A DNA stretch of 64,000 bases from Dyadobacter sp. NIV53 (GCF_019711195.1 NZ_CP081299.1:4252001-4316000); one strand, 5' to 3'; shown: positions 39,531 through 49,469, counted from the first letter of the stretch. Numbers and translations: made by a program. Notes: generated by a model not told the origin, from the letters alone.

Positions 39531-39835
39531 GATTTGGGTCTGTTGAATGAACGAAACAATATTTAATTCAGGACGGCTGTTATTATTTTAAAGCGAAAAG
39601 TAAAAAAGATATCCTTAAAAACACATTTTTAGGGACTGATTTTATCTTAAAATTTGTAATTTGATTTAAAATTACGTTTGATACAATTTTGATCTTACCT
39701 ATATAATTTTTCCGTTCTTCAGGAGTTTTGTATTTTAAGTATTCTGATATTTATGATTCAATAATCAATTATTTAGTGGTGCAGCCTTTTTATTTAGCTC
39801 ATTAAAAGATTTTTATAGCCAGGGTGTCAGTATAA
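39531..39835. other. Gene-free spacer between two minus-strand genes
   Basis: The 305 bases are AT-rich. I see no gene, no strong promoter box and no strong hairpin. They must hold the promoter of the acidic protein gene and the end of the metallopeptidase transcript. Confidence 0.6.
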
Positions 39836-42800
39836 TTATTCCTTGACAATTTTCCAGGATTGTACTCCGCGTTTACTGTTTGTCTTAATAAGATATAATC
39901 CCAATGGTATGGAGCTGATGTCCCATTCACTGAAGCTGTTTTTTGTTGTAAACGATTGAATGCGTGTGCCCTTCTGATCGTAAAGTAGAAACTGGGATTC
40001 TTTGGTTACAGGACTTTTAAATTTAATTATGATTTTATCAGTGGTGGGATTAGGATAAATATCTATTTGATAATCGTTTTGAAGGTTTGAAACACTTGTA
40101 ATTATAACCGGTGTAATTGTAAGTGTATTAAGAACTGTGCCGGTTTTACAATACCTATCACTCAAATTCTTTACAGTCAGACTATAACTATAATTTTCCG
40201 AGAGAGAGAAATTCATTTGATAATCTTGTAATTCAGTGGTTATAGGTTGATTGTTCCACAGTGTAAATGTCCATGGCTTATTACCGATAAGCATTACTAA
40301 TATTTTTGCGGTGTCAGTAACTGGTATAAGTTCAGTTTTGTCTGTGGTTAACCTTGCTGATGGGATTTCATGGATAATTATAGAGACGGAATCTTTCGAA
40401 ACTTTTACGGGATTCGAAGTTTTGATTTTTAAAATGTAATTTCCCGGCGTTACTTCTGACGGTAAAGAGAACTGGATATTATCGCCATTTAATTTGAGTT
40501 TAGTAACATTGTATTGGGTTCCATCACCACTTTTTAGTATTGCACCAAAAATATTGTCGGCCTCCAGACTTCCGGTTATTAAAACGTTGACAATAATCTC
40601 TTCGGCTTGGCAGTACTCCTTTTTGTCAGTTCCCCTAACAGAAATGACCGGGTTTACTTTTATCGTGAAAGTAGTATCATCTGAAGAGCAGTTGCTACCA
40701 GCGCAGCGAACGGTAAAATAGGTCGTTGACAGGAGTGTAAGCTTTATTATACTATCGCTTTTTACTAATGAATCTTTAACATTTCTCTCTTGGTTTTTCC
40801 ACGACCATATCTGTCCGTTTGTACAGTTCTGCGCCTTTATTTGAATCTCGTCACCCGAATCAATTGTATTTTTTATCGAGCTAATAACCGGAACTGGTGA
40901 GCAAGTGGTTAACCTTGCCAATCCGAACATACCCAATATCCACATATTTTCATTTTTGTCAACCTGAAGTTCACTTCCAAAATATTGTAGAGGTATTGTA
41001 GCACCAATTTGAGTCCATTTAGCATTATCATATTTAAAAATTTTTGTTTCCGCACCCGTCGTCAGGACATATGCTGTACCTCCCGGCGCAAGGCACAGGA
41101 AGCTGATATTTGTTAGGGCTGAATTTGTATAATCAAAGAGCGTCCATTTACCGGCGACGGAAACTGCAATTGAGGTTCGGCCTGTTACTGAATCGTATTG
41201 TTTTAGCCAAATTCTCCCATCATCTCCAATCCGGATCTGATTAATGCTTTTTTTTATCAGGGGATCAGTATCAGCATCAATTTTTTCTGCTACCTGAAGG
41301 TTGTCAAGATTTAGTACAATAACGAAACTTCCTGAGCTGGAATTTTGATGAACCAGGATATATGCTTTGTTCCTGAATGTTTCTACCTGCAAAATATTGG
41401 TATTCTCTTCAAGTGTTTTTATAGGCACAAGGCCGGCCAGAGATAGTTGATAAAGTACATTTGATGACCAAAAAAGCTTACCATCCGGATTAAAATCAGT
41501 TATTGTGCCAGGTAGTTTTACCAGATCATATCCGGCATTAGTATCTTCGTTTCTTAATGTAGTAAAGCGATTTTCGTTGTTTTGGCCGTTCGTAAGCGCA
41601 TGGAGCCCCAGACTCCTGTTTGATCGGATGGCTGAGGTATAAGTAAATCCGATAAGTCCGTCGGTACTTGATCTAGAATTGACCTTAAACGACAAATTAT
41701 TCTGATCCAGTTGGACCAGACCTGCATTTTGAACGAGCGCCCAAACATAATTTTCTGTAAAAGCAAGTTTTTGATAGCGAACCCCAAAGGTCTTTTGATC
41801 CAGTTCCGTCAGAAATGTCAGGCCAGCAATTTTTCCTTTAGTGCCTGTCGTAAAGGAAACAGTGTAATCTGAGAGGGATTCTACCGGATAGTAATTACGG
41901 TCCTCATTCCATTCTTCAATCCGTAAAAATAATTTAGAATTGGCAGGAAGATCCTTTATTATATCTGTGCATATGTCATAAGTATCATAATTTCTTATCA
42001 ATATCGGATTAGCCATTTCGCGATTATCAGCTACCGAAATTCGAACTTTGGAATTTCGTCCGATCGGATAATAACTGAAAGGGAATGTAACCGGAACATT
42101 TGTCATGTTGTCTGGAATCGGTAAATGAAACCGGCGATTTTTACCAGCATTTACTGAAAAAAATGCCTCATTGGACCAGTTTCCAATATTTTCTCCATTT
42201 TCCGCTCTGACTCGCCATCTGTAGCATGTCTCGTAAATGTGTTGATATTCGAAGGCGGTTGACTGTATGATTTGATTTATAATTGGATTATTGAAGTTAA
42301 TATCAGTTGAAAAAGCAATTTGTATCCTATAGTTTACGGCATCCTGAATTTGTGAAAAAGATAGATTTGTCATACTATTTGGAGAGACAACTGTTTGATC
42401 TCCTTTTGGCGCAAGAATATCAGGGCTTTCAATTTTCTTAGCGTTAACATGTAATTTTAACGCGTCTGACCAGGGTGAATTGCCAAAAGAATTAATTGCT
42501 TTCACACGTATAAAATAATCAGAATTTAAGATTAATTCATGCGTGGAGAAGCCATTGAAAGGAGTATCTTCGATAAGTTCTCCCTGAAAATCTGATCTTA
42601 ACGAATAGCTCACTCTGTATGAGGTTGCTGTCGTCACGGCAGGCCATGATAGAAAATCACCTTTGCTAATATCATTTTGCGGAAGAGAAAATTTTATTTC
42701 AGGCAATGCTTCTATTTTTGCCATGCTTGTTTCTGCATGATTCATCATCACTGCTCTGCATAATGGATGGAACGTTGAAATTTTCTCACAATAGCTCATT

Positions 42801-43471
42801 ATTGTTCCGTTTGTAATCTGATCAAGCGATTTATCGTAACAATTTCCCTCAGAGGCAACACAAAAGTCAATCGGACCACCTGGCCACGAACAACTTTGGG
42901 TGTGCGGAGAATTAAAATTGTGTCCTAATTCGTGTAAAATCGTAGGTACATACGTCAAAGGTGCAACGCTCATGCTACCGGGCAAATAAGCGATTCCAGA
43001 GTAGTCGGAAGGTTGTTTTGTGTATAAATATATTCTTTTATCAAAATTCTGAGTAGCCGGTGGAGTTGAAGCTAATATACCAAGGAGTATTGATAGGGAA
43101 TTAGACTGCCGAAACGGATCGTTATCTTTCCAGATCCTGATACTTGTAACGACAAGATGCGTATTTATTTCCTTTTCAAATACCTGAGTAGAGCGTTCTA
43201 TACTTGATAGCACTTGCTCTATAATTGCTGAAGTGTCCTTATTGTATTTAAGGTAGGTGTCCGAATCTATCTCTACAGCAACTCTGCAAATTGAAAGTTT
43301 TTCACTACCGGTCCGTGCCTCTTGTTTCTCCATTAAACCGGGGAGTTGTCTCATTTGGCTTAAGATTTCCTTTGGAAGAATTTCATCGCTGGTACCACAA
43401 ACTTCGGGATTTTTTTGAGCTGAGACGCTGAAATATACTAGAATGAACAATGATAAGAAGAGATGTTTCAT
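39836..43471 (-). CDS. Large secreted metzincin-type metallopeptidase with type IX secretion signal
   Basis: This is a protein of about 1,211 residues. The ATG at 43471 gives a signal peptide (KHLFLSLFILVYFSVSAQ). The zinc motif HELGHNFNSPH near residue 180 (HExxHxxxxxH) places it with M12-type metzincins, and a nearby CEK... segment and SYC support the reprolysin-like fold. Fibronectin-III-like segments follow (about residues 250-450), then a beta-rich repeat region, Ig/PKD-like domains, and a type IX secretion C-terminal domain with IDIYPNPTTDKIIIKF. It is likely an exported protease on the cell surface or in the medium. The alternative start at 43507 would place 12 residues before the signal. 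Confidence 0.87.
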   Translation of the reverse strand: MKHLFLSLFILVYFSVSAQKNPEVCGTSDEILPKEILSQMRQLPGLMEKQEARTGSEKLSICRVAVEIDSDTYLKYNKDTSAIIEQVLSSIERSTQVFEKEINTHLVVTSIRIWKDNDPFRQSNSLSILLGILASTPPATQNFDKRIYLYTKQPSDYSGIAYLPGSMSVAPLTYVPTILHELGHNFNSPHTQSCSWPGGPIDFCVASEGNCYDKSLDQITNGTIMSYCEKISTFHPLCRAVMMNHAETSMAKIEALPEIKFSLPQNDISKGDFLSWPAVTTATSYRVSYSLRSDFQGELIEDTPFNGFSTHELILNSDYFIRVKAINSFGNSPWSDALKLHVNAKKIESPDILAPKGDQTVVSPNSMTNLSFSQIQDAVNYRIQIAFSTDINFNNPIINQIIQSTAFEYQHIYETCYRWRVRAENGENIGNWSNEAFFSVNAGKNRRFHLPIPDNMTNVPVTFPFSYYPIGRNSKVRISVADNREMANPILIRNYDTYDICTDIIKDLPANSKLFLRIEEWNEDRNYYPVESLSDYTVSFTTGTKGKIAGLTFLTELDQKTFGVRYQKLAFTENYVWALVQNAGLVQLDQNNLSFKVNSRSSTDGLIGFTYTSAIRSNRSLGLHALTNGQNNENRFTTLRNEDTNAGYDLVKLPGTITDFNPDGKLFWSSNVLYQLSLAGLVPIKTLEENTNILQVETFRNKAYILVHQNSSSGSFVIVLNLDNLQVAEKIDADTDPLIKKSINQIRIGDDGRIWLKQYDSVTGRTSIAVSVAGKWTLFDYTNSALTNISFLCLAPGGTAYVLTTGAETKIFKYDNAKWTQIGATIPLQYFGSELQVDKNENMWILGMFGLARLTTCSPVPVISSIKNTIDSGDEIQIKAQNCTNGQIWSWKNQERNVKDSLVKSDSIIKLTLLSTTYFTVRCAGSNCSSDDTTFTIKVNPVISVRGTDKKEYCQAEEIIVNVLITGSLEADNIFGAILKSGDGTQYNVTKLKLNGDNIQFSLPSEVTPGNYILKIKTSNPVKVSKDSVSIIIHEIPSARLTTDKTELIPVTDTAKILVMLIGNKPWTFTLWNNQPITTELQDYQMNFSLSENYSYSLTVKNLSDRYCKTGTVLNTLTITPVIITSVSNLQNDYQIDIYPNPTTDKIIIKFKSPVTKESQFLLYDQKGTRIQSFTTKNSFSEWDISSIPLGLYLIKTNSKRGVQSWKIVKE

Positions 43472-43980
43472 TAAATTGCTGATGAGAGATGAGGTGTTAA
43501 AAAGCAATATTAAGAAATTTTTTTATACTGCAGATCTTTTGGAATAAAACAAGTTAACAGCAGTTGTTCCAAATGCTGTCTTGTGTTTTTTTGGCTTAAA
43601 AATCACGATATATTTTCATGGTTATATCGAAGTTATGATTTGATAATCAGCAATATACAATTTTTGAAAATTGCCTGTTCTTTTACTATTTTATATTTTG
43701 TAACTTCGGGATCGAACTATTTTCACGGATCTTACAATTCCATATTTCTCCAATTGAACTGCAAAAAGTCGGCTGACTTTAAGAGCCTGTTTAAAATTCA
43801 TTCTGTAATTTGTTTATGCTATGTTTTTGAATTCAACCACGCCAAGTCTTTTCGTGATAGCCAGCTATTACTTCAAAAACTTGACTTGTTTCCTTCAAAA
43901 AATAAGCGATAAACAATTTTACATTCTAAATTTAAGCAGGCTCTAAGATATCTAAACCTGTAAAAACATAATTATTCACC
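43472..43980. other. Gene-free stretch between the metallopeptidase and the oxidoreductase genes
   Basis: An open frame at 43583-43912 has a composition (rich in Phe, Ile, Cys, Asn) unlike genuine neighbours and no family look, so I do not call it. Near 43780 the text GAGCCTGTTTAAAATTCATTCTG resembles the end of an insertion sequence, but no partner end is seen. The region probably also contains the two divergent promoters. Confidence 0.5.
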
Positions 43981-44442
43981 ATGGCATTAGTCAAAATAAC
44001 AATTAACAACCGTGCTTACAGTGCGGACGTGGAGCAGGATACCCCGCTTCTGTGGGTTCTACGTGACAATCTGGGCCTTGTAGGAACAAAATATGGTTGC
44101 GGCATAGCACAATGCGGAGCCTGTACAGTTCATTTGGATGGAAAGGCAGTTCGCTCTTGTGTTCTTCCTGTATCGGCCGTTGGAAAAGGTAAAGTTACTA
44201 CGATTGAGGGCCTTTCGGAAAAGGGCGATCATCCGGTGCAAAGAGCCTGGGATGAAGTGGACGTTGCCCAATGCGGTTATTGTCAGGCCGGACAAATCAT
44301 GACGGCTGCGGCATTGCTCAAAGAAAAACCGAAACCTACCGATGATGAAATTGTATCTACCATGAGCGGAAATATTTGTCGCTGCGGGACATATCACAGG
44401 ATACATGAAGCAGTAAAAGTAGCAGCTTCCAAAACGAATTAA
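43981..44442 (+). CDS. 2Fe-2S subunit of a xanthine dehydrogenase/isoquinoline 1-oxidoreductase-type enzyme
   Basis: This 153-residue protein has a plant-type ferredoxin domain (GTKYGCGIAQCGACTVHLDG) and a second 2Fe-2S domain (CGYCQAGQIM and GNICRCGTYHRI). It is the small subunit that passes electrons from the molybdenum subunit encoded just downstream. The separation of two bases between stop and start implies co-translation. Substrate is not evident from sequence. Confidence 0.94.
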   Translation: MALVKITINNRAYSADVEQDTPLLWVLRDNLGLVGTKYGCGIAQCGACTVHLDGKAVRSCVLPVSAVGKGKVTTIEGLSEKGDHPVQRAWDEVDVAQCGYCQAGQIMTAAALLKEKPKPTDDEIVSTMSGNICRCGTYHRIHEAVKVAASKTN

Positions 44443-44444
44443 TC

Positions 44445-46589
44445 ATGGAAACATTAGAAAATACATCGCGCAGGAGTTTCATGAAACTTGCTGCCGCAGC
44501 CGGAGGCGGACTTTTCCTTGGCTTCAACTGGACTAATTCATCAGCATTGCCCGTTGTGGTCAATGCAAAAGAAGTAGCTGCCGGCTCTGTCAATTTTAAC
44601 AGTTATCTTTCTATTGGTGTCAATAATGTTATCACTATTGTTTCTCCAAATCCTGAGATTGGCCAGGGAATAAAAACAGCTTTTCCAATGATAGTAGCAG
44701 AGGAACTGGATGCTGACTGGAAGCAGGTGAAAACAGTACAGGGAAATCTGGATGTCGGTGCGTTTGAACGCCAGGTAACTGGTGGGAGTGGTGCTGTTCC
44801 TCATTCATGGGAACGCCTTCGGAAAGCGGGTGCAACTGCACGTTATCTATTGGTGGAAGCGGCTGCCAGTCGTTGGAAAGTACCATCATCCGAGTGTACT
44901 ACTGAGAATGGAAAAGTGTTTCACAAAGCATCGGGTAAATCATTGAGTTATGGAGAACTCGCAGAAGAAGCCTCAAAAATAGCAGCTCCGAAAGAAGTAA
45001 AGTTAAAAAATGAAAAAGATTTCAAGCTGATCGGACAGTCTGTTCGTAATGTTGATAACCATAATATTGCTACCGGCAAGCCTCTTTTCGGACTTGATTT
45101 TTACAGAAAAGGTATGTTGTTCTGTATCATTCAGCGCCCAAAAGCTTTTGGTTTAAAACTTAAATCTGTGAATTCGGACGCAGCAAAAGCAATGCCGGGA
45201 ATTGTAGATGTGGTAACTTTTGAAAATAGCGTTGCCGTTGTTGGCAAATCAACGTGGCAGGTGAAAAAGGCGCGTGAGGCTTTGAAAATTGAATATGAAA
45301 AAGCAGCAGATCTGGAAAGTTCGTCAGATCACAACCGGATTTTTCAGCAACTACTGGATAATGGTGAAGCAACTGTCCGTAGGAAAAACGGCGATGTTGA
45401 TTTAGCATTTAAGAATGCTGCCAAAATAATTAAGGCAGAATACCAATGTCCGTTCCTGCCTCATAGCCCGTTGGAACCAATGAATTTCTTTGCGCATGTA
45501 CGTGAAGACGGAGTAGAACTGGTTGGCCCAACCCAAACTCCTGACCGGGCACGTACAGAAGTAGCAAAAATAACCGGATTTCCACCAGAAAAAGTAACAG
45601 TTGAAATTACCAGGCAAGGAGGAGGTTTTGGCCGTCGCCTGGCTGCGGATTATGCTATTGAAGCCGCTCAGGTTTCCAAATTGGTAAAAGCTCCGGTAAA
45701 AGTGATCTGGACAAGGGAAGACGATATGACCGGCGGTACTTACCGTCCGGCAGTACGTTATCGTTTTGAGGCTGCACTGGACAAACAGGGTGAATTAATA
45801 GGCTATAAGCTCCGTGGCGTAGGAATGAATGCAGGTAACCCCACCAGGGAAGATAATTTTCCTTCCGGTGCTGTGGACAATTTGCTGATTGATTCCGTGG
45901 AACATAAATCACCTATTACAACCGGCCCCTGGCGCGCACCGATTACTAATTTCCTTGCTTATGCCGAACAGTCCTTCCTGGATGAAGTGGCAGAAGCTGC
46001 GGGTAAAGATCCGATCCAATTTCGTCTGGCTCTTTTGGAAAAAGCTAAAAAAGCACCTGCCGGTGAAATCAAATATGATATTGACAGGATGATCGGCGTG
46101 ATAAAACTGGCGGCAGAAAAGAGTAACTGGGGAAAGAAAAAGGGGGTTTATCAGGGATTTAGTGTTTATTTCTCACACAGATCATACGTAGCTCAGGTAG
46201 GAGAGGTTGTGATGGAAAAAGGAAAGCCTGCATTAAAAAACGTGATTGTTGCTGTGGATTGCGGTATTGTTATTAATCAGAGTGGATCGTTGCAGCAAGT
46301 GAGAGGTGGTGTTGTGGACGGCCTTGGACATGCTATGTATGGTAATCTTACTTTCAAAGACGGCGCACCGGATCAGAGCAATTTTAATGGATTTCGCCTG
46401 ATACGAATGAATGAGATCCCGGAAGTGGACGTGCATTTTGTGAATAACGGAATGTCCCCAACTGGTTTGGGTGAACCTGCTTTACCTCCAACCGGAGGTG
46501 CCGTTGCCAATGCATTTTACAAAGCAACGAAACAAAGACTTAGAAACCAGCCTTTTATGGAAGAACCGGTTTTTAAAGGTATTTCATAA
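44445..46589 (+). CDS. Molybdopterin-binding subunit of an isoquinoline 1-oxidoreductase-type enzyme
   Basis: This 714-residue protein belongs to the xanthine dehydrogenase family of molybdenum hydroxylases. A twin-arginine signal (RRSFMKLAAAAGGGLFLGF) sends it to the periplasm. Family features include the substrate and cofactor motifs FPMIVAEELDADW, QGGGFGRRLAADYAIEAAQVS and GVGLGEP-like TGLGEPALPPTGGAVANA near the C-terminus, where Glu is the expected catalytic base. With the 2Fe-2S subunit it forms a periplasmic two-subunit aldehyde/N-heterocycle oxidoreductase. No molybdenum cofactor insertion gene is adjacent. Confidence 0.92.
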   Translation: METLENTSRRSFMKLAAAAGGGLFLGFNWTNSSALPVVVNAKEVAAGSVNFNSYLSIGVNNVITIVSPNPEIGQGIKTAFPMIVAEELDADWKQVKTVQGNLDVGAFERQVTGGSGAVPHSWERLRKAGATARYLLVEAAASRWKVPSSECTTENGKVFHKASGKSLSYGELAEEASKIAAPKEVKLKNEKDFKLIGQSVRNVDNHNIATGKPLFGLDFYRKGMLFCIIQRPKAFGLKLKSVNSDAAKAMPGIVDVVTFENSVAVVGKSTWQVKKAREALKIEYEKAADLESSSDHNRIFQQLLDNGEATVRRKNGDVDLAFKNAAKIIKAEYQCPFLPHSPLEPMNFFAHVREDGVELVGPTQTPDRARTEVAKITGFPPEKVTVEITRQGGGFGRRLAADYAIEAAQVSKLVKAPVKVIWTREDDMTGGTYRPAVRYRFEAALDKQGELIGYKLRGVGMNAGNPTREDNFPSGAVDNLLIDSVEHKSPITTGPWRAPITNFLAYAEQSFLDEVAEAAGKDPIQFRLALLEKAKKAPAGEIKYDIDRMIGVIKLAAEKSNWGKKKGVYQGFSVYFSHRSYVAQVGEVVMEKGKPALKNVIVAVDCGIVINQSGSLQQVRGGVVDGLGHAMYGNLTFKDGAPDQSNFNGFRLIRMNEIPEVDVHFVNNGMSPTGLGEPALPPTGGAVANAFYKATKQRLRNQPFMEEPVFKGIS

Positions 46590-46786
46590 AGTCAAAAGTG
46601 AATCCAGGTATAAAGAAGGGAAATGTGTATCGTCATATTTCCCTTCTTTGTTGCATTACTACCAATCGGATATAAGTCCGGGATGAACAAACCAAAAGAG
46701 AGAAAAAGAAAGAGTATTCGTTTTTAGTATTAAATCGTGAATTGACTCTTTATTATAAAACGGTAAAATTAAAGATCGCTGCACTG

Positions 46787-47767
46787 ATGAAAAGAAAATT
46801 AATCGCTGTTTGCCTGTTTATTGGTCTTTGTAGCGGGTTAATATCTTCCGCTGACTTTCCTGTAACCAAAATATCTAATGGACTGATCAATGCTGAGGTA
46901 TATTTGCCTGATGCAAACAATGGATATTACCGCGGTACACGTTTTGATTGGGCCGGAGTAATTCCTGTTTTGGAATACAAAGGGCACAGCTATTTTGGAC
47001 AATGGTTTCCTGAATATGATCCCAAACTTCACGATGCAATTATGGGGCCGGTGGAAGAATTTACGGCATTAGGATATGATGAAGCTGCGGCAGGGTCGGA
47101 GTTTTTGAAAATTGGTGTGGGAACGCTTGTGAAGCCGGATGATCAGAAGTATACTTTTGCAAGAACGTACGAAATTAAAAATCCAGGTAAATGGACAGTA
47201 AAGAAGGGAAAAGATCAGGTAGAATTTAAACACGAAATCACTGGGGCAGCAGGTTATTCCTACGAATATTATAAAACCGTAAAATTAACCAAAGGAAAGC
47301 CGGAACTTGTGTTGGAACATAGCTTAAAAAATACAGGTGAGAAAATTATAGAAACCAGTGTTTATAATCATAATTTTTTTGTCATTGATCATGAACTGAC
47401 CAACCAGAATATTAAAACTACATTTCCTTTTGAGGTCAGTGCGGAAGGAAAAGGTTTTGGAAGTATTGCCCGGGCAGAGGGTAAATCAATCACCTATACA
47501 AGAGGACTGGAAAAAGGTGAAAATGTATTCAGCAGTGGTTTGCAGGGATTCGGGAACACGGCAGCAGATTATAACATTCAGATACAAAATCTCAAGAGTG
47601 GTGCCGGGGTAAGAATTACAGGCGATCATCCTTTACAAAAGCTGGTCTATTGGTCGTGCCATACTACTTCCTGTCCTGAGCCTTATATTAAACTGTCGGT
47701 GAAACCTGGTGAAACAGTGGCCTGGAAAATTAACTACGAATTCAGTGTTGAAAACAATATCAAATAA
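46787..47767 (+). CDS. Exported sugar-mutarotase-like hypothetical protein
   Basis: The ATG at 46787 gives a signal peptide (MKRKLIAVCLFIGLCSGLISS). The mature part (about 300 residues) is beta-rich, with FPVTKISNGLINAEVYLPD, GYYRGTRFDWAGVIPVLEYKG and VYNHNFFVIDHE, which suggest the galactose mutarotase-like fold. It lies 10 bases upstream of the aldolase gene, pointing to sugar-acid metabolism. Exact activity is unknown. Confidence 0.78.
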   Translation: MKRKLIAVCLFIGLCSGLISSADFPVTKISNGLINAEVYLPDANNGYYRGTRFDWAGVIPVLEYKGHSYFGQWFPEYDPKLHDAIMGPVEEFTALGYDEAAAGSEFLKIGVGTLVKPDDQKYTFARTYEIKNPGKWTVKKGKDQVEFKHEITGAAGYSYEYYKTVKLTKGKPELVLEHSLKNTGEKIIETSVYNHNFFVIDHELTNQNIKTTFPFEVSAEGKGFGSIARAEGKSITYTRGLEKGENVFSSGLQGFGNTAADYNIQIQNLKSGAGVRITGDHPLQKLVYWSCHTTSCPEPYIKLSVKPGETVAWKINYEFSVENNIK

Positions 47768-47777
47768 TAAATTTAGT

Positions 47778-48413
47778 ATGAGCAAAAGTACATTTTCATG
47801 GGAATTATTTCAGAAAGCACCCATTGTTGGTATTGTAAGAAATGTATCACTGGAAGATCTGAGGCAAATTTTACCGGTTTTTCGGGAAGCAGGACTGACT
47901 AACATTGAAATTACCATGAATACGCCCGATGCAGAAGAAATGATCCGTTATGCTGTTGAAAACGAGCAAAGTGGCTTAAATATCGGCGCTGGTACAGTCT
48001 GTACCAAAGACGATCTGAGCCTTGCATTGGATGCTGGTGCACAATTTATCGTTACGCCGGTCATTAACAAAAAAGTAATTAAATCCTGTGTTAAAAAAGA
48101 TATTCCTATTTTCCCGGGAGCTTTTACACCAACGGAAATTTACAATGCATGGACGCTGGGTGCAAGTATGGTAAAAATCTATCCGGCAACGTCATTAGGC
48201 CCCGAATATATTAAGGATCTGAAAGCTCCCATGAACCAGCTGAAATTGCTTCCCACTGGTGGGGTAAGTCTGGATAATATGTCCGGTTTTTTAAAAGCCG
48301 GTGCCAATGGATTGGGTATTGGCGGACAGTTATTTGACAAGAAACTGATACAGGATAAAAACTGGGAAGGCCTGAAAGTACATTTTCAGCAGTATGTTGG
48401 GATGCTTGCTTAA
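47778..48413 (+). CDS. eda: KDPG/KHG aldolase (2-dehydro-3-deoxy-phosphogluconate aldolase)
   Basis: This class I aldolase splits 2-keto-3-deoxy-6-phosphogluconate to pyruvate and glyceraldehyde 3-phosphate. The Schiff-base lysine lies in MVKIYPA and the Glu/Thr motifs are NIEITMNTPDA, GAGTVCT and PGAFTPTEI. The phosphate-binding LLPTGGV and GANGLGIGG are present. The length of 211 residues is usual. Start at 47778 is chosen over an upstream start that overlaps the previous gene by about 60 bases. Confidence 0.93.
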   Translation: MSKSTFSWELFQKAPIVGIVRNVSLEDLRQILPVFREAGLTNIEITMNTPDAEEMIRYAVENEQSGLNIGAGTVCTKDDLSLALDAGAQFIVTPVINKKVIKSCVKKDIPIFPGAFTPTEIYNAWTLGASMVKIYPATSLGPEYIKDLKAPMNQLKLLPTGGVSLDNMSGFLKAGANGLGIGGQLFDKKLIQDKNWEGLKVHFQQYVGMLA

Positions 48414-48466
48414 TAATAAATCATGGTGCAAAACTGTATTTGAAATTTCAATAACCATAATGTCGT

Positions 48467-48826
48467 CTATTTAGCCGAATAGAGAAAAATTTCTGTTGGT
48501 AGTTTAAAATAATCTTTTAATTTTCTCGCCATTTTTAGCGTTATCTCCCGGCGTCCGGAAAGAACAGAAGAAACATGGCCTTTAGATCCAATTAAAGGTT
48601 CCAGGTCTTTTGCTTTGATACCAAGTTCTTCCATTTTTAATTTAATTATCTCTATTGGATTTACTTCGGGCAAATGAATGTTTTTATCTTCATAGTCTTT
48701 GACCAATACCAGTAATAAATCTAATTCATCAGATTCGGGAGTTCCATACTCGGCATGAAATATTTCTATTGTACGTTGTATGGCTTTTTTATATGCTTCT
48801 TCTGTTTTTAACACTTTCCAGTTCAT
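48467..48826 (-). CDS. higA: HigA-type antitoxin with helix-turn-helix
   Basis: This 119-residue protein has an XRE-type helix-turn-helix (KAKDLEPLIGSKGHVSSVLSGRREITLKMARKL) after an N-terminal helical arm. It follows the toxin gene by five bases, the toxin-first order typical of higBA. It would neutralise HigB and bind the operator upstream. Confidence 0.9.
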   Translation of the reverse strand: MNWKVLKTEEAYKKAIQRTIEIFHAEYGTPESDELDLLLVLVKDYEDKNIHLPEVNPIEIIKLKMEELGIKAKDLEPLIGSKGHVSSVLSGRREITLKMARKLKDYFKLPTEIFLYSAK

Positions 48827-48831
48827 AGTAA

Positions 48832-49149
48832 TTATTTTAGTTTAGCAATATCAAATTCCACGGTTGCTACATTAATTTTATCATATTCATTATGTGTACC
48901 AAACCAAATGACGTAAGTAGCCAAACGTGAAAAGTTTATGGAAACAACAAGCCTGAAATCATTTCCTTTTATATTAAAAACAATCCGGTTATTAGCAACA
49001 ATACTTGCACTTTTATGAACAGATTTTAATTCGTTAAAATTCTGATATTCAGCTTTCAGGAACTCGTTGTACCATGCAAGCAGAGGTGTTGCTGCCATAG
49101 GGTACTTTTTTAGATAATGTAAAATTGTTCCTTTTGCTATGATGTTCAT
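48832..49149 (-). CDS. higB: HigB-type mRNA interferase toxin
   Basis: This 105-residue protein has the RelE/HigB fold signs: WYNEFLKAEYQNFNELKSVHKSASIV, RIVFNIKGNDFRLVVSINF and TYVIWFGTHNEYDKI (final Tyr/His region). HigB toxins cut mRNA on the ribosome. Start at 49149 (MNIIAKGTILHYLKKYP) is chosen over an upstream frame that would run through the operator. The pair probably stabilises this region or answers stress. Confidence 0.9.
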   Translation of the reverse strand: MNIIAKGTILHYLKKYPMAATPLLAWYNEFLKAEYQNFNELKSVHKSASIVANNRIVFNIKGNDFRLVVSINFSRLATYVIWFGTHNEYDKINVATVEFDIAKLK

Positions 49150-49154
49150 AATAC

Positions 49155-49191
49155 AAAGATAAGATAAGTTTTCATTTTGAAAACTTATCTT
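49155..49191 (-). promoter_or_regulatory. higBA promoter with perfect 13-bp inverted-repeat operator
   Basis: AAGATAAGTTTTC (49161-49173) and GAAAACTTATCTT (49179-49191) are perfect reverse complements with a five-base loop. On the minus strand TATCTTTG (49155-49162) matches the TAnnTTTG -7 box and overlaps the left arm by two bases. The predicted start lies only a few bases from the ATG, so the message may be almost leaderless. Confidence 0.82.
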
Positions 49192-49469
49192 ATAATTATC
49201 TGGTTTAATTAGCATAACCTTTATTAAATTGAGTAAATAATATAGAATCAACATTCTGATAGGATATAAATACTAAAAAAAAGGCAGTCGTATGGACTGA
49301 TTCTTTTAGGGAGTTTTTCATAATTATTAAATGCCAAATGACGGGAAATACTGCATTTCTAACTGATCAGACACATATGTCTTTTAGAAATTTGCAGGAG
49401 AAATGAATGCTAAGTAAAATATGAAGAGAACTTGATAAACAGATCAACAAAAATTTAAGGTAACTGAAA
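49192..49469. other. Spacer between higBA and the metallophosphoesterase gene
   Basis: Beyond the operator I see only a weak hairpin (CAGTC-GTATG-GACTG at 49285-49299) between A-rich and T-rich tracts. No open frame worth calling is present. Confidence 0.55.

Noticed and set aside
43583..43912. A 109-residue frame between the metallopeptidase and the oxidoreductase
   Set aside because: Composition is unlike neighbouring genes, there is no family signal, and the frame lies in AT-rich spacer.
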